12,381 bases of DNA, taken from an uncultured Eubacteriales bacterium. Its GTDB lineage: Bacteria > Bacillota > Clostridia > Oscillospirales > Acutalibacteraceae. Positions within the stretch are counted from its first letter, which is position 1. Each line of letters starts with the position of its first letter. Positions 1 to 7,371 of the stretch are shown piece by piece. The notes under the pieces were generated by a model. That model was not told where the DNA came from. It worked only from the letters and a program-made list of their open reading frames with translations, and ran no database searches. The stretch covers positions 1 through 12,381 of the forward strand of contig CAKSIH010000023.1 in NCBI GenBank assembly GCA_934462705.1. Reading direction: 5' to 3'. Position numbers and translations under genes: made by a program.

Positions 1-1
1 G

Positions 2-3000
2 ACGCCGGAAGTGTATGCAGGTATTATAAATTATTGGCATAACGCAGTAAGAGTAAATGGTGTGAAACCATTGGAATCCATTGGCGGAATTACCTCCCAA
101 AATTTTGATGACCTCCTTCGCAAATTACAAAAATCACAAAAATCACGAATTCTAAATGACTTAAACAAAAAAATAAAAGAAATGGATGACTTAACCTCAA
201 AAATAGAAGAAAATAATAGTATGAATGAAAATGAAAAAAAGTGTATGATGGACAAGTTAAACTCTTCTAAAAATCGGCAAAAGCAATTAACCCTTAAATT
301 AATGATGAGCTATTTACCCCTTGAGCATTTTACTAAGCTTGCAGTTGAAAAGGAACAGACTCCCAAAGAAAAAATAAAAGTAAAAAAATATGCTGGCCTA
401 AGTACAGTTTTAAATCTGTTGAACGAAGGCGCAACAATGATATTGAACCAGGAAGTAAATGATGTAGAAAAGGCCGATAAAACAAGAGTCTTGCCCAAAT
501 ATACAACAGAAAAAATGTTGCTTGCACATTTCTTGATGTATAAAAATACCAAAGACGAAATAAACAAATTTTATGATTGTGTTTCAAGTGGGCTTGAGGG
601 CAAAACAGTGAAGGACACAGGGGCACCTTTGAACGAAGCTTTGAGGACTCTTACTAAGAGGACTGAATTTGTAGAAAAACTAAAAATGGCAGAGAACAGC
701 CCGTACCAAGCTCAAACGAAGGAAAATGGCCGGACGTATAGCGTAAGTTTGGATGATGATAAAAAAATAACATTTAACCATTCTACGTTTGCCGATTGCG
801 CTGATACAGCTGTACGCCATGTAGTGAATTTATTATGCTATAACGCTGAGCAAAAATGGACAAAACTGATAAAAGAAGACGAGGAAGCAGTTTATCGTGA
901 TGATTTAAAAAAGGTATGGGAAGCTATAAAAAATGGCGGAACAGTAGACAACAAATCTTTAAAAGACAAATTAAAGATGTTTTATTTACATCAAAAGGAC
1001 GTTGGAGCAGATGAAGGTAACACTGAAACGAGGAGCTTATGGAACTACGCAATTTGTGGCATAGATGGGAATGCCGAAAAAGGTCTATACAAAATAACAT
1101 ATCGCCAAAATGGATTCGAGCTTGGAGTAGGATATGAAAATAATATAAAATTAATTTACAATATAGCAAAAGCGCTAGATTTGGCGGATGCAGATGCTTT
1201 AGATGAAGCAAAGAAACAAATTGATAAGCTCAGCGGCAATTCTACAGCTAAAGACGCGCTTAACGCTGTGAAAACAGTTTATAGGCTGCTTTCTGACGAT
1301 GTAGAGGTGTCAGGAGACCTGAATCAAACGGGCCAACTATGGACAGGAGATCTTGACATTACATCAAAAAAGACAAACAGTTTCTCGATTGGTCAAATAG
1401 ACGGACATGGTTGGGTGAAGTTTAATCCCATAGAATTATATAGCAAAGAATTTATTGATGATAATATGAAATTTATAGAAAAAGATGAATGGTCAAGGCT
1501 GCTAGCAATGTGCTATAGCGAAAAGAAACAAATTAGTCCTCAGGGTCTTTCAACATTTCATAGGCTATACTGTCGTCAAGTTGACGGGTATCGAGGTAAA
1601 GATATGTTGCTTGATGATAATTACAAGAACAACTATAGTGCATTAAGATTTTTAAAGGAAATTCAATGGGATGACGATAATGTTATAAGAATATTGGATT
1701 TGATTAGAACGTATGGTTTGGATTTAAACAAAGTAACTCTGAAATATGTTAAAGGACCTAGCAAAACAAAAGACTTAAACAATTTTATTAGAGCAAAGTA
1801 TGGCCCTCAAATATGTTCTTATCTTTTTAAATCATATGAATTTTCTGATGAAGAGAAATCCAATCTATTAAGACAATATAAGCTGGACAACTATTTGTAT
1901 ACGGCTGACGATGGAGCAGTTTATTACTGTTCAATTGAGCACGAGAATGAAAAAGAAACCGTAGTACTTTATGCAAGTGATCCAGAAGATTGGCGAAAAA
2001 ATTATAACAGAAACATCACAATTCCGGCTGAGGTGACATTAAACGGTAAAACTTATAAGGTTTCAGGAATAGGAAAAAATGCATTTAAGAATGTTAAATT
2101 GCAATCCATCACAATGCCAAAAACAATAGACGGCGACTTCACCATTGGTAATTCCGCATTTAAGGGCTGTACTGGCTTGAAATCAATAGACTTGCCACAA
2201 ACAGTAACGGGTAACTTCACCATTGGCCAGTCCGCATTTAAGGGCTGTACTGGTTTGAACTCAATAGACATGCAGAAAACTACCGTAAAAGGCAACTTCA
2301 AAATTGGCAAGTCCGCATTTGAGGGCTGTACTGACTTGAACTCAATAGACATGCCACAAACAATAGGCCTCGACTTCACCATTGACGAGCACGCATTTGA
2401 GGGCTGTACTGGCTTGAACTCAATAGACATGCCACAAACAATAAACGACTCCTTCACCATTAAAGATTTCGCATTTCAGGGCTGTACTGACTTGAACTCA
2501 ATAGACATGCAGGAAACTGTCGTAAAAGGCAACTTCATCATTGGCGAAAATGCATTTGATAATTGTTTAAAATTGGCTTCAATCACAATGCCACAAACAG
2601 TAAACGGCAGTTTCACCATTGGCAGTTTCTCATTTGAGAACTGTACTGGCTTGAAATCAATAGACATGCCACAAACAATAAACGGCTCCTTCTCCATTGA
2701 CGAGCATGCATTTGAGGGCTGTACTGGCTTGAACTCAATAGACATGCCACAAACAGTATACGGCGACTACTTCATCATTGACGAGCACGCATTTGAGGGC
2801 TGTACTGGCTTGAACTCAATAGACATGCATGAAATGTACGTACACGGTATCACTATCATTAGCACGTCCGCATTTAAAGGTCTTTCAAATTTGGAATCAA
2901 TCACAATGCCACTAACAGTAAACCGTAGTTTATTCATTGAGGATATGGCATTTGATAATTGTAAAAAATTGTCATCAATAAAAATGCCACAAGCAGTATA

Positions 3001-3739
3001 TGGCGACTTCTGCATTGACAGTGGTGCATTTGAGGGCTGTACTGACTTGAAATCAATAGACATGCATAAAATGTACGTAAAAGGCAACTTCAAAATTGGC
3101 GAGTCCGCATTTGAGGGCTGTACCAGTTTGAACTCAATAGACATGCATGAAACTGACGTAGAAGGCGACTTCAACATTAGCAATTCCGCATTTAAAGGTT
3201 GTTTAAGTTTGAACTCAATCAAAATGCCACAAGAAGTAGGCGGCTCCTTCTCCATTGACGAGCACGCATTTGAGGACTGTACTGGCTTGAATTCAGTAGA
3301 TATGCCACAAGCAGTATACGGCAACTTCTCCATTGACAGTGGTGCATTTGAGAAGTGTTCAAGTTTGGACTCAATCACAATGCCACAAACAATAGGCCTC
3401 GACTTCTACATTGACAGTGGTGCATTTGAGGGCTGTACTGACTTGAAATCAATAGACATGCATGAAATGTACGTACACAGCAGTTTCACCATTGGCAGTG
3501 GTGCATTTGAGTATCTTTCAAAATTGGAATCAATAAAAATGCCACAAACAATAGGCCACAACTTCACCATTGGCCCGAACGTATTTCAGGGCTGTACTGG
3601 TTTGACCTCAATAGACTTTCCTAAAACAATAGAAGGTGACTTAACTGTGCACATTAGTGCGTTCAAGGAATATAGGGGCTTATTGGACGTAATAAAAATG
3701 ATGGAAAGAGCAGTAAAAGGCAACTTAAAAATTAAATAA
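2..3739 (+). CDS. BspA-like leucine-rich-repeat protein (5' end outside window)
   Basis: The frame is open to the left edge (Thr-Pro-Glu precedes the GTG at 11, which has no ribosome site), so the true start and any signal peptide are missing. Residue numbers here count from that GTG. Residues 30-115 are charged, helical and probably coiled coil. Residues 115-650 form a large domain I do not recognise, with a FADCADTAVRH motif at 260-270. At about 670-690 a short beta segment (ITIPAEVTLNGKTYKVSGIG) leads into the LRR_5/BspA array typical of Firmicute and Bacteroidetes surface proteins. The array has 21 repeats of consensus xAFxGCTxLxSIDMPQTVxG plus a short FxI strand, and it runs to the stop. 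No LPxTG, SLH or other anchor follows. BspA proteins are usually adhesins or ligand binders, so a surface role is inferred from the family only. Two hairpins follow the gene. Confidence 0.85.
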   Translation, partial: TPEVYAGIINYWHNAVRVNGVKPLESIGGITSQNFDDLLRKLQKSQKSRILNDLNKKIKEMDDLTSKIEENNSMNENEKKCMMDKLNSSKNRQKQLTLKLMMSYLPLEHFTKLAVEKEQTPKEKIKVKKYAGLSTVLNLLNEGATMILNQEVNDVEKADKTRVLPKYTTEKMLLAHFLMYKNTKDEINKFYDCVSSGLEGKTVKDTGAPLNEALRTLTKRTEFVEKLKMAENSPYQAQTKENGRTYSVSLDDDKKITFNHSTFADCADTAVRHVVNLLCYNAEQKWTKLIKEDEEAVYRDDLKKVWEAIKNGGTVDNKSLKDKLKMFYLHQKDVGADEGNTETRSLWNYAICGIDGNAEKGLYKITYRQNGFELGVGYENNIKLIYNIAKALDLADADALDEAKKQIDKLSGNSTAKDALNAVKTVYRLLSDDVEVSGDLNQTGQLWTGDLDITSKKTNSFSIGQIDGHGWVKFNPIELYSKEFIDDNMKFIEKDEWSRLLAMCYSEKKQISPQGLSTFHRLYCRQVDGYRGKDMLLDDNYKNNYSALRFLKEIQWDDDNVIRILDLIRTYGLDLNKVTLKYVKGPSKTKDLNNFIRAKYGPQICSYLFKSYEFSDEEKSNLLRQYKLDNYLYTADDGAVYYCSIEHENEKETVVLYASDPEDWRKNYNRNITIPAEVTLNGKTYKVSGIGKNAFKNVKLQSITMPKTIDGDFTIGNSAFKGCTGLKSIDLPQTVTGNFTIGQSAFKGCTGLNSIDMQKTTVKGNFKIGKSAFEGCTDLNSIDMPQTIGLDFTIDEHAFEGCTGLNSIDMPQTINDSFTIKDFAFQGCTDLNSIDMQETVVKGNFIIGENAFDNCLKLASITMPQTVNGSFTIGSFSFENCTGLKSIDMPQTINGSFSIDEHAFEGCTGLNSIDMPQTVYGDYFIIDEHAFEGCTGLNSIDMHEMYVHGITIISTSAFKGLSNLESITMPLTVNRSLFIEDMAFDNCKKLSSIKMPQAVYGDFCIDSGAFEGCTDLKSIDMHKMYVKGNFKIGESAFEGCTSLNSIDMHETDVEGDFNISNSAFKGCLSLNSIKMPQEVGGSFSIDEHAFEDCTGLNSVDMPQAVYGNFSIDSGAFEKCSSLDSITMPQTIGLDFYIDSGAFEGCTDLKSIDMHEMYVHSSFTIGSGAFEYLSKLESIKMPQTIGHNFTIGPNVFQGCTGLTSIDFPKTIEGDLTVHISAFKEYRGLLDVIKMMERAVKGNLKIK
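2078..3736 (+). repeat. 21-unit LRR_5 tandem array, 78/81-bp units
   Basis: Twenty-one consecutive coding units each start at the (N/S/H/G)AF motif. Most are 26 or 27 residues (78 or 81 bp); the first is 25. DNA identity between several units is very high: the stretch encoding EGCTGLNSIDMP recurs almost unchanged around 2397, 2710 and 2795. Two subtypes can be seen. The 26-residue units carry MPQT(V/I), and the 27-residue units carry an extra residue as M(H/Q)(E/K)xxVxG. The last unit is degenerate and lacks the Cys-Thr core. Confidence 0.9.
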
Positions 3740-3904
3740 CCAAAATTATAACCTGGAAAGGTCCATTCTGAATCTTGTTATTGACTTATCTTAGTTTGGT
3801 GAAAAGTAAATTTCTTTATAATTTAGTGCACATAGTGTAATAGAAAACCTGCTTTAGTGCAGCAATTATAAACTGTGTTTTAATTTATATATTGAAACCA
3901 CCGA

Positions 3905-3929
3905 AAGCCCAGCTTTTTAAGCTGGGCTT
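3905..3929 (+). terminator. GC-rich hairpin downstream of the LRR gene
   Basis: A perfect 11-bp stem (AAGCCCAGCTT at 3905-3915 with AAGCTGGGCTT at 3919-3929) closes a three-base loop. No T-run follows directly (ATTCG comes next), so alone it is a poor intrinsic terminator. It may protect the 3' end or act together with the next hairpin. Confidence 0.55.
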
Positions 3930-3941
3930 ATTCGACAGACT

Positions 3942-3975
3942 AAGCAACTGTTAATAAAACAGTTGCTTTTTTTCT
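3942..3975 (+). terminator. Rho-independent terminator after the LRR gene
   Basis: The stem AAGCAACTGTT (3942-3952) pairs perfectly with AACAGTTGCTT (3958-3968) around a five-base loop. The T-tract TTTTTTT (3967-3973) overlaps the end of the stem. This is a textbook intrinsic terminator on the plus strand, about 200 bp past the LRR stop codon. Confidence 0.85.
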
Positions 3976-4050
3976 TTATTATAGATAAAAATTATATACA
4001 TTTTTACTTTGATTTATTACTATATTTACACAATATTAAAATAAGTTTGG
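3976..4050. other. AT-rich gene-free stretch
   Basis: Between the LRR terminator and the promoter at 4051 the sequence is almost pure A/T with no open frame or convincing structure. Together with 3740-3904, which contains only a TTTAGTGCA direct repeat at 3822 and 3853, it holds no gene I can see. Confidence 0.5.
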
Positions 4051-4079
4051 TTGATTCTTATAGCTATATTTAGTATAAT
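4051..4079 (+). promoter_or_regulatory. Sigma-A-type promoter upstream of the aspA remnant
   Basis: A -35-like TTGATT (4051-4056) and a consensus TATAAT (4074-4079) are separated by exactly 17 bp. The first transcribed base would be near 4086, about 70 bases before the GGAGG at 4152-4156. It may be the surviving promoter of the ancestral aspartase gene, and it looks functional. Confidence 0.6.
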
Positions 4080-4159
4080 TTACTGGTGGAATTTGAGACG
4101 TTTTCTGTTTTTCATTTATGGTTAAAAGTTCTGCGATAGATTGAATATATTGGAGGAAT

Positions 4160-4555
4160 GTGCGTATCGCTGCATTGAATCTTTCCAAAATGGCAAATGA
4201 TTTACGTCTATTGTCTTCCGGACCTCATACAGGTTTTCACGAGATTAACCTGCCATCACGCCAAAATGGGTCTTCAATTATGCCTGGTAAGGTAAATCCT
4301 GTTATTCCTGAAGTCGTTTCCCAAATAGCTTTCAACATTGTGGGTAACGATGTAACTATTGGTATGGCTGCTGAAGCCGGACAGCTGGAGCTTAATGCTT
4401 TTGAGCCTGTAATTTTCTATAAATTGTTTGAATCCATCAAGAGCTTAACCCACGCGGTACGCACGCTTGTAGATAATTGCATTAATGGTATTACTGCCAA
4501 CCAAGAATGGTGTAACTACTTAATGAATGACTCCGTAGGAGTTATTACTGCCTAA
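4160..4555 (+). pseudogene. aspA: Aspartate ammonia-lyase fragment, truncated at both ends
   Basis: The 131 residues match the C-terminal half of aspartase, which converts L-aspartate to fumarate and ammonia. The family signature GSSIMPGKVNPVIPE with its catalytic-loop serine and lysine is intact. It is preceded by LSKMANDLRLLSSGP and followed by GNDVTIGMAAEAGQLELN and GITANQEW. Full-length aspartases are about 470 residues. Here roughly the first 310 are absent, and a TAA follows GVITA where the family continues for some 55 more residues. A GGAGG at 4152-4156 sits before ATG 4158, but that ATG reads only five more codons to a stop, while the aspartase frame begins one step out of phase at GTG 4160. 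The fragment lacks two of the three conserved regions that build the active site and cannot be an active enzyme. Fumarase class II is less likely because of the INLPxxQxGSSIMPGKVNP wording. Confidence 0.85.
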
Positions 4556-4604
4556 TCACTAAACTTTTGATACAATAGCACGTTTGCTCTGATATTTCCA
4601 AAAA

Positions 4605-4690
4605 GGTGTGCACTTTTTATTTAGGGGTGTGCATACTAGTGCACGAAAGCCTAAAAATCATCAAGAGGTGTGCATACCACTGCACGGAAG
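4605..4690 (+). repeat. Three GGTGTGCA direct repeats, two with internal dyads
   Basis: GGTGTGCA begins at 4605, 4626 and 4668 (4667 when the matching 24-base copies are aligned). The second and third belong to 24-base imperfect copies (4626-4649 and 4667-4690) reading GTGTGCATACYASTGCACG, each with a GTGCA/TGCAC inverted repeat. Offsets are 21 and about 41 bp, close to two and four helical turns. Nothing in this stretch is coding. It could be a protein-binding site or a mobile-element relic. Confidence 0.6.
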
Positions 4691-4728
4691 GTAGATATCT
4701 CATTCTTAATCCATTAATAATAGTATAG

Positions 4729-4833
4729 CACGAAAACTATTATAAGAAGGATGAAATTATTTTACAAGATTTGAATCTGGCCTATGAACAGAAGTTAATT
4801 TTTAAACAATTTTATTGGGCTGTGAAGAGTTGA
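4729..4833 (+). pseudogene. Possible transposase C-terminal tail remnant
   Basis: A start-less open stretch of 34 codons ends in TGA at 4831. It contains LQDLNLAYEQKLIFKQFYWA. This wording resembles the helical segment of ISL3-type transposases (pattern Leu-x-x-Ala-Tyr-x-x-Lys-x-x-Phe-x-x-Phe-Tyr-x-Ala), from memory of the family only. No terminal inverted repeats or further transposase sequence are visible nearby. It could equally be chance. Confidence 0.25.
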
Positions 4834-4851
4834 CTAATATTCAACCCATGT

Positions 4852-4887
4852 AAATAAGCAAATGGATTCAATTTACTTATTTTTTTT
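4852..4887 (+). terminator. Weak AT-rich intrinsic terminator, plus strand
   Basis: AAATAAG (4852-4858) pairs with CTTATTT (4876-4882), with a further AAAT/ATTT pairing inside, followed by an eight-base T-run (4880-4887). It overlaps the stop of the convergent minus-strand gene. It would stop any plus-strand transcript from the aspA remnant. The stem is almost all A-T, so strength is doubtful. Confidence 0.4.
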
Positions 4888-5286
4888 AGGTGATAGCCTT
4901 TCTGTTGTGCTATATTTACTAACAACGTATATTTGAATAAAGGTATTAAAGAGATGTATTACTAGTAATAACAATGTTAACCACATTGGTAGTTTAGCAA
5001 ATACAGTTAATAATGCAGCTCCCAGTATTGACCACTTTGTTATATTATTTGCTTTGGAATGTGCTTTATATTGAATTGATAAGTTTCCATTTTCCGCAGT
5101 TTTACATAAATCCGTTTTATTAAAGAAATTGGTAATACCGACAACTGCTAACCCAAGCCCAATACCAACGGCAGCACTTGCAGAATCTAAAGACAAATTG
5201 CTATTTAAAATCGAAGTAAAACTGATTGCAGCTACAATTAATCCGACTATTGCAATTGAAATGTTAACTAAGTTCTTTTTTAACAT
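4873..5286 (-). CDS. Four-helix membrane protein, candidate immunity factor
   Basis: This is a 137-residue hydrophobic protein that I cannot assign to a family. Membrane segments are visible at about 5-27, 36-55, 83-97 and 98-122. A polar loop with two Asn/Lys-rich patches lies at 56-82, and the tail is positively charged (SPKKNK). An AGGAG ribosome site precedes the ATG by about eight bases. It is the last gene of the RiPP region but is set apart from the upstream protease gene by 80 bp that contain its own consensus promoter. Small multi-helix membrane proteins with separate expression at the edge of bacteriocin clusters are often self-protection factors, so immunity is a reasonable inference from context only. 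It could also be an unrelated housekeeping membrane protein. Confidence 0.75.
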   Translation of the reverse strand: MLKKNLVNISIAIVGLIVAAISFTSILNSNLSLDSASAAVGIGLGLAVVGITNFFNKTDLCKTAENGNLSIQYKAHSKANNITKWSILGAALLTVFAKLPMWLTLLLLVIHLFNTFIQIYVVSKYSTTERLSPKKNK

Positions 5287-5317
5287 AAAATTACTCCTTA
5301 TTTAAAATTCTATTTTT

Positions 5318-5345
5318 ATTATATTGATTCTGCTATTAATGTCAA
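5318..5345 (-). promoter_or_regulatory. Consensus sigma-A promoter for the membrane protein gene
   Basis: On the minus strand a perfect TTGACA (5340-5345) and a perfect TATAAT (5318-5323) are spaced by 16 bp. They sit about 32 bases before the ATG at 5286. Both hexamers match consensus exactly, which predicts strong constitutive expression independent of the RiPP operon upstream. Confidence 0.8.
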
Positions 5346-5366
5346 TGGGGTTTATAAAAAACTAAT

Positions 5367-6566
5367 CTACCAAAAAATTAAATTAGTGGCTATAGATAGT
5401 AAAGGATATAGCAGGAGTCGAGTATTAGTATCTAATTTAACCGAACCAGATTTTGCAAAACCGTATTCTGTAAGTATAAAAGAGAGTGTAATAATGGCTA
5501 ATCTACTGGGAAGCGTGTACGCTTTTTCTTTTATTTTATCAAATAAGCGCATTGGATTTAAACTAGTGTTATCAACAATTTGTAAAGAACCACATGCTTT
5601 ATAAAAGTCTTTAAGTTTTAAACTAAAATAGCCTTCTGAAATATCATCGTTAGGTTCTACATATCGGTTACCAAATGAATCATAAGAAACACTGAAACTA
5701 TGCCAAGGATTTCTAACTTTAATCCATTTTTGACCTAAGCTATCTTCATATGCGTCCACTACAGAGTAAAAATGTCCATAAACTAATCCTCTATCAGAGG
5801 AGCTATTTGGCAAAAATCCATGTATTGTTGCCAAAAATCTATTGTGATTGAAGTCACATGTTATAATATTCTTATCCCTTAATGAATTTTTTATAATGTT
5901 ATAAAATTTTTCTTCCCCCATTTTAAAAATTGAAAAATCTTTGTATTCGGTGACATTTCTACCAGTTAACATTTTAAGTGTTGGAGCAGTTGCCCCATTC
6001 TCTATTGCTGCATATTTTTTTGTAGATGATATTTTACGGCATGCATGTCGGTCTAAATTTGCAGCAATCAGACCTTTAATTAACATATGTATCCATAAGC
6101 ATTCTTTGCCCAGAATTTTACAGCATCTCGGGAGGTTGGGAATAGTCTTTTGAACCTTTATTAGCCTAATTTTAGCAGTATTAAGGTCATAAACTTTTAT
6201 CGTCACAGTGCCATCACCATTATCAGCCATGGCTTCTTTTATTAATTCCGGGTGGGTTTCAACAATACTGGATAGTGCAGCAAGAAGATAGCAAATCCGG
6301 CTTTTACCCTGCTCAATATCATCTGGCTTTGGCGAACCATCAGGAAATAACTCGTATTCCAATAGATTTGCTGAGTTTATGTCAGGTTTTTTAAAACTCA
6401 GCTTTTGATCATTTCCAATAAGTGAAGATATCTGATAGCTACCTAAAACAAATTGATCATCCGGAACATATTCTACTATACCTTTCGCATTTACTTTAAT
6501 ATTTATACCGCAGCAAATTAAAAATACAAGTACTACACTTACAAACTTTTTAATTTTATTTTTCAT
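5367..6566 (-). CDS. Exported, membrane-anchored calpain-like (C2) cysteine protease
   Basis: The protein has 399 residues. Residues 1-27 form a signal peptide (Lys-rich start, hydrophobic core, VNA then Lys). The catalytic region fits the calpain fold. Gln86 (oxyanion) is exactly six residues before Cys92 in QGKSRICYLLAALSSI, where calpains have QGxLGDCWFLAAL. The His is in YGHFYSVVDAY (His265) and the Asn in KVRNPWH (Asn286), so the full Cys-His-Asn triad is present. ENGATAPTLKMLTG at 189-202 matches the calpain segment between Cys and His. Two hydrophobic stretches at about 353-367 and 383-398 suggest a C-terminal membrane anchor. An AGGAGT ribosome site precedes the ATG, 25 bp after the S41 protease gene. 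The usual Gly-Asp before the Cys is replaced by Arg-Ile. Given the operon, a role in maturing or activating the exported peptide is inferred; degrading foreign or self peptide is an alternative. Confidence 0.8.
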   Translation of the reverse strand: MKNKIKKFVSVVLVFLICCGINIKVNAKGIVEYVPDDQFVLGSYQISSLIGNDQKLSFKKPDINSANLLEYELFPDGSPKPDDIEQGKSRICYLLAALSSIVETHPELIKEAMADNGDGTVTIKVYDLNTAKIRLIKVQKTIPNLPRCCKILGKECLWIHMLIKGLIAANLDRHACRKISSTKKYAAIENGATAPTLKMLTGRNVTEYKDFSIFKMGEEKFYNIIKNSLRDKNIITCDFNHNRFLATIHGFLPNSSSDRGLVYGHFYSVVDAYEDSLGQKWIKVRNPWHSFSVSYDSFGNRYVEPNDDISEGYFSLKLKDFYKACGSLQIVDNTSLNPMRLFDKIKEKAYTLPSRLAIITLSFILTEYGFAKSGSVKLDTNTRLLLYPLLSIATNLIFW

Positions 6567-6591
6567 AAAAACATACTCCTAATCTATTAAA

Positions 6592-7371
6592 TCAGTTTAT
6601 AAATGGTTCTATTTGCGAAAGAAATGAAGATTTTAACGGTTTTATATAAACACTATCAAATGAAAAATCTTTTATAAACCATTTAAATGTTGGGACTAGA
6701 AAATAAAAATTATATTTTTTATTAATTATATAGTCTTGCCCGAAAGTTTTCTGGAATGTGGGTTCTCCTAAGAGAACAACATTATTTAGGTTAGTATAAA
6801 GTGAATAAGCTAAGATTTCACAACTGCTTGCAGTAGATTTATCTAACATTATAAATATTTTTTTGAATTTATAATAATATTCATCCGAATAATATGTAAC
6901 AATTTTCCTTTTATAGTTGAGAGACACAATTTCACATTCAGGTAACAGCATATTACATATTTCAAGACAGCTTTTTAGATATCCTCCTGTGCAACTCCTA
7001 AGGTCTATAATTAAAAAATCTTTATTAATGGAATCTAATATTTTCATAAACTTTATTGGGGATAACTTATCCCATAAACTAAATTTTACATATAATACCT
7101 TTTTGAAATAAATATCCGTTATAATATCAGATGAGTGATTTTTATAATTATTTTCTTTATAAAAAGAAAATTCAGTATACATATTATTTCTAGTTTGTGC
7201 AACAAATTGTTTCATGTCTTCAAACTTTATTTTTTTATTACTCAAAAGAACTTCTTTTATTAAATTGTATTCTTTTGTTTTATTTAAAAATATGTCATTT
7301 TTCTCATAATAGTCAAGACATTCTTCTACTACGTTTCGAGGTAACCAGTTTCTTTTAAATAAACTAATCAT
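6592..7371 (-). CDS. Minimal S41-family (tail-specific) serine protease
   Basis: The protein is about 259 residues from the ATG at 7371; a TTG one codon upstream is also possible (numbering here counts from that TTG). The core matches the S41 protease domain. FLIIDLRSCTGGYLKSCLEI at 120-139 corresponds to the family's DLRxNxGG strand-turn, KSTASSCEILAYSL at 179-192 to the SASASEI nucleophile segment (Ser183), and GEPTFQK at 203-209 to the lysine motif GEPTFGK (Lys209). The Ser-Lys dyad is therefore kept. There is no signal peptide, no transmembrane helix and no PDZ domain, unlike CtpA or Prc, so it is probably cytosolic. The start overlaps the end of the upstream permease gene by eight bases, indicating translational coupling. 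A role in cutting the modified precursor, or clearing unmodified peptide, is inferred from context. Confidence 0.8.
   Translation of the reverse strand: MISLFKRNWLPRNVVEECLDYYEKNDIFLNKTKEYNLIKEVLLSNKKIKFEDMKQFVAQTRNNMYTEFSFYKENNYKNHSSDIITDIYFKKVLYVKFSLWDKLSPIKFMKILDSINKDFLIIDLRSCTGGYLKSCLEICNMLLPECEIVSLNYKRKIVTYYSDEYYYKFKKIFIMLDKSTASSCEILAYSLYTNLNNVVLLGEPTFQKTFGQDYIINKKYNFYFLVPTFKWFIKDFSFDSVYIKPLKSSFLSQIEPFIN

Noticed and set aside
310..1211. Minus-strand open frames inside the LRR gene N-terminal region
   Set aside because: They are shadows of the plus-strand coding sequence without start signals.
2053..3378. Three long minus-strand open frames antisense to the LRR array
   Set aside because: Their translations are periodic mirror images of the plus-strand repeats, with no ribosome sites; they arise because the repeat unit lacks stops in that frame.
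4717..4743. Imperfect hairpin ATAATAGT/ACTATTAT
   Set aside because: The stem is eight bp of A/T with an 11-base loop in an AT-rich region; it could be chance and no role is evident.
4829..4845. Inverted repeat GTTGA/TCAAC downstream of the four-helix protein gene
   Set aside because: It has a five-base stem and no T-run on the minus strand, so no support as a terminator.
5356..5386. Hairpin with T-run at the end of the calpain-like gene on the minus strand
   Set aside because: The stem is only CTAAT/ATTAG with a 15-base loop, too weak to call a terminator, although a T-run follows.
5386..6153. Plus-strand open frames at 5386-5604 and 5941-6153
   Set aside because: They lie wholly within the calpain-like gene on the other strand, have no ribosome sites and no recognisable content.
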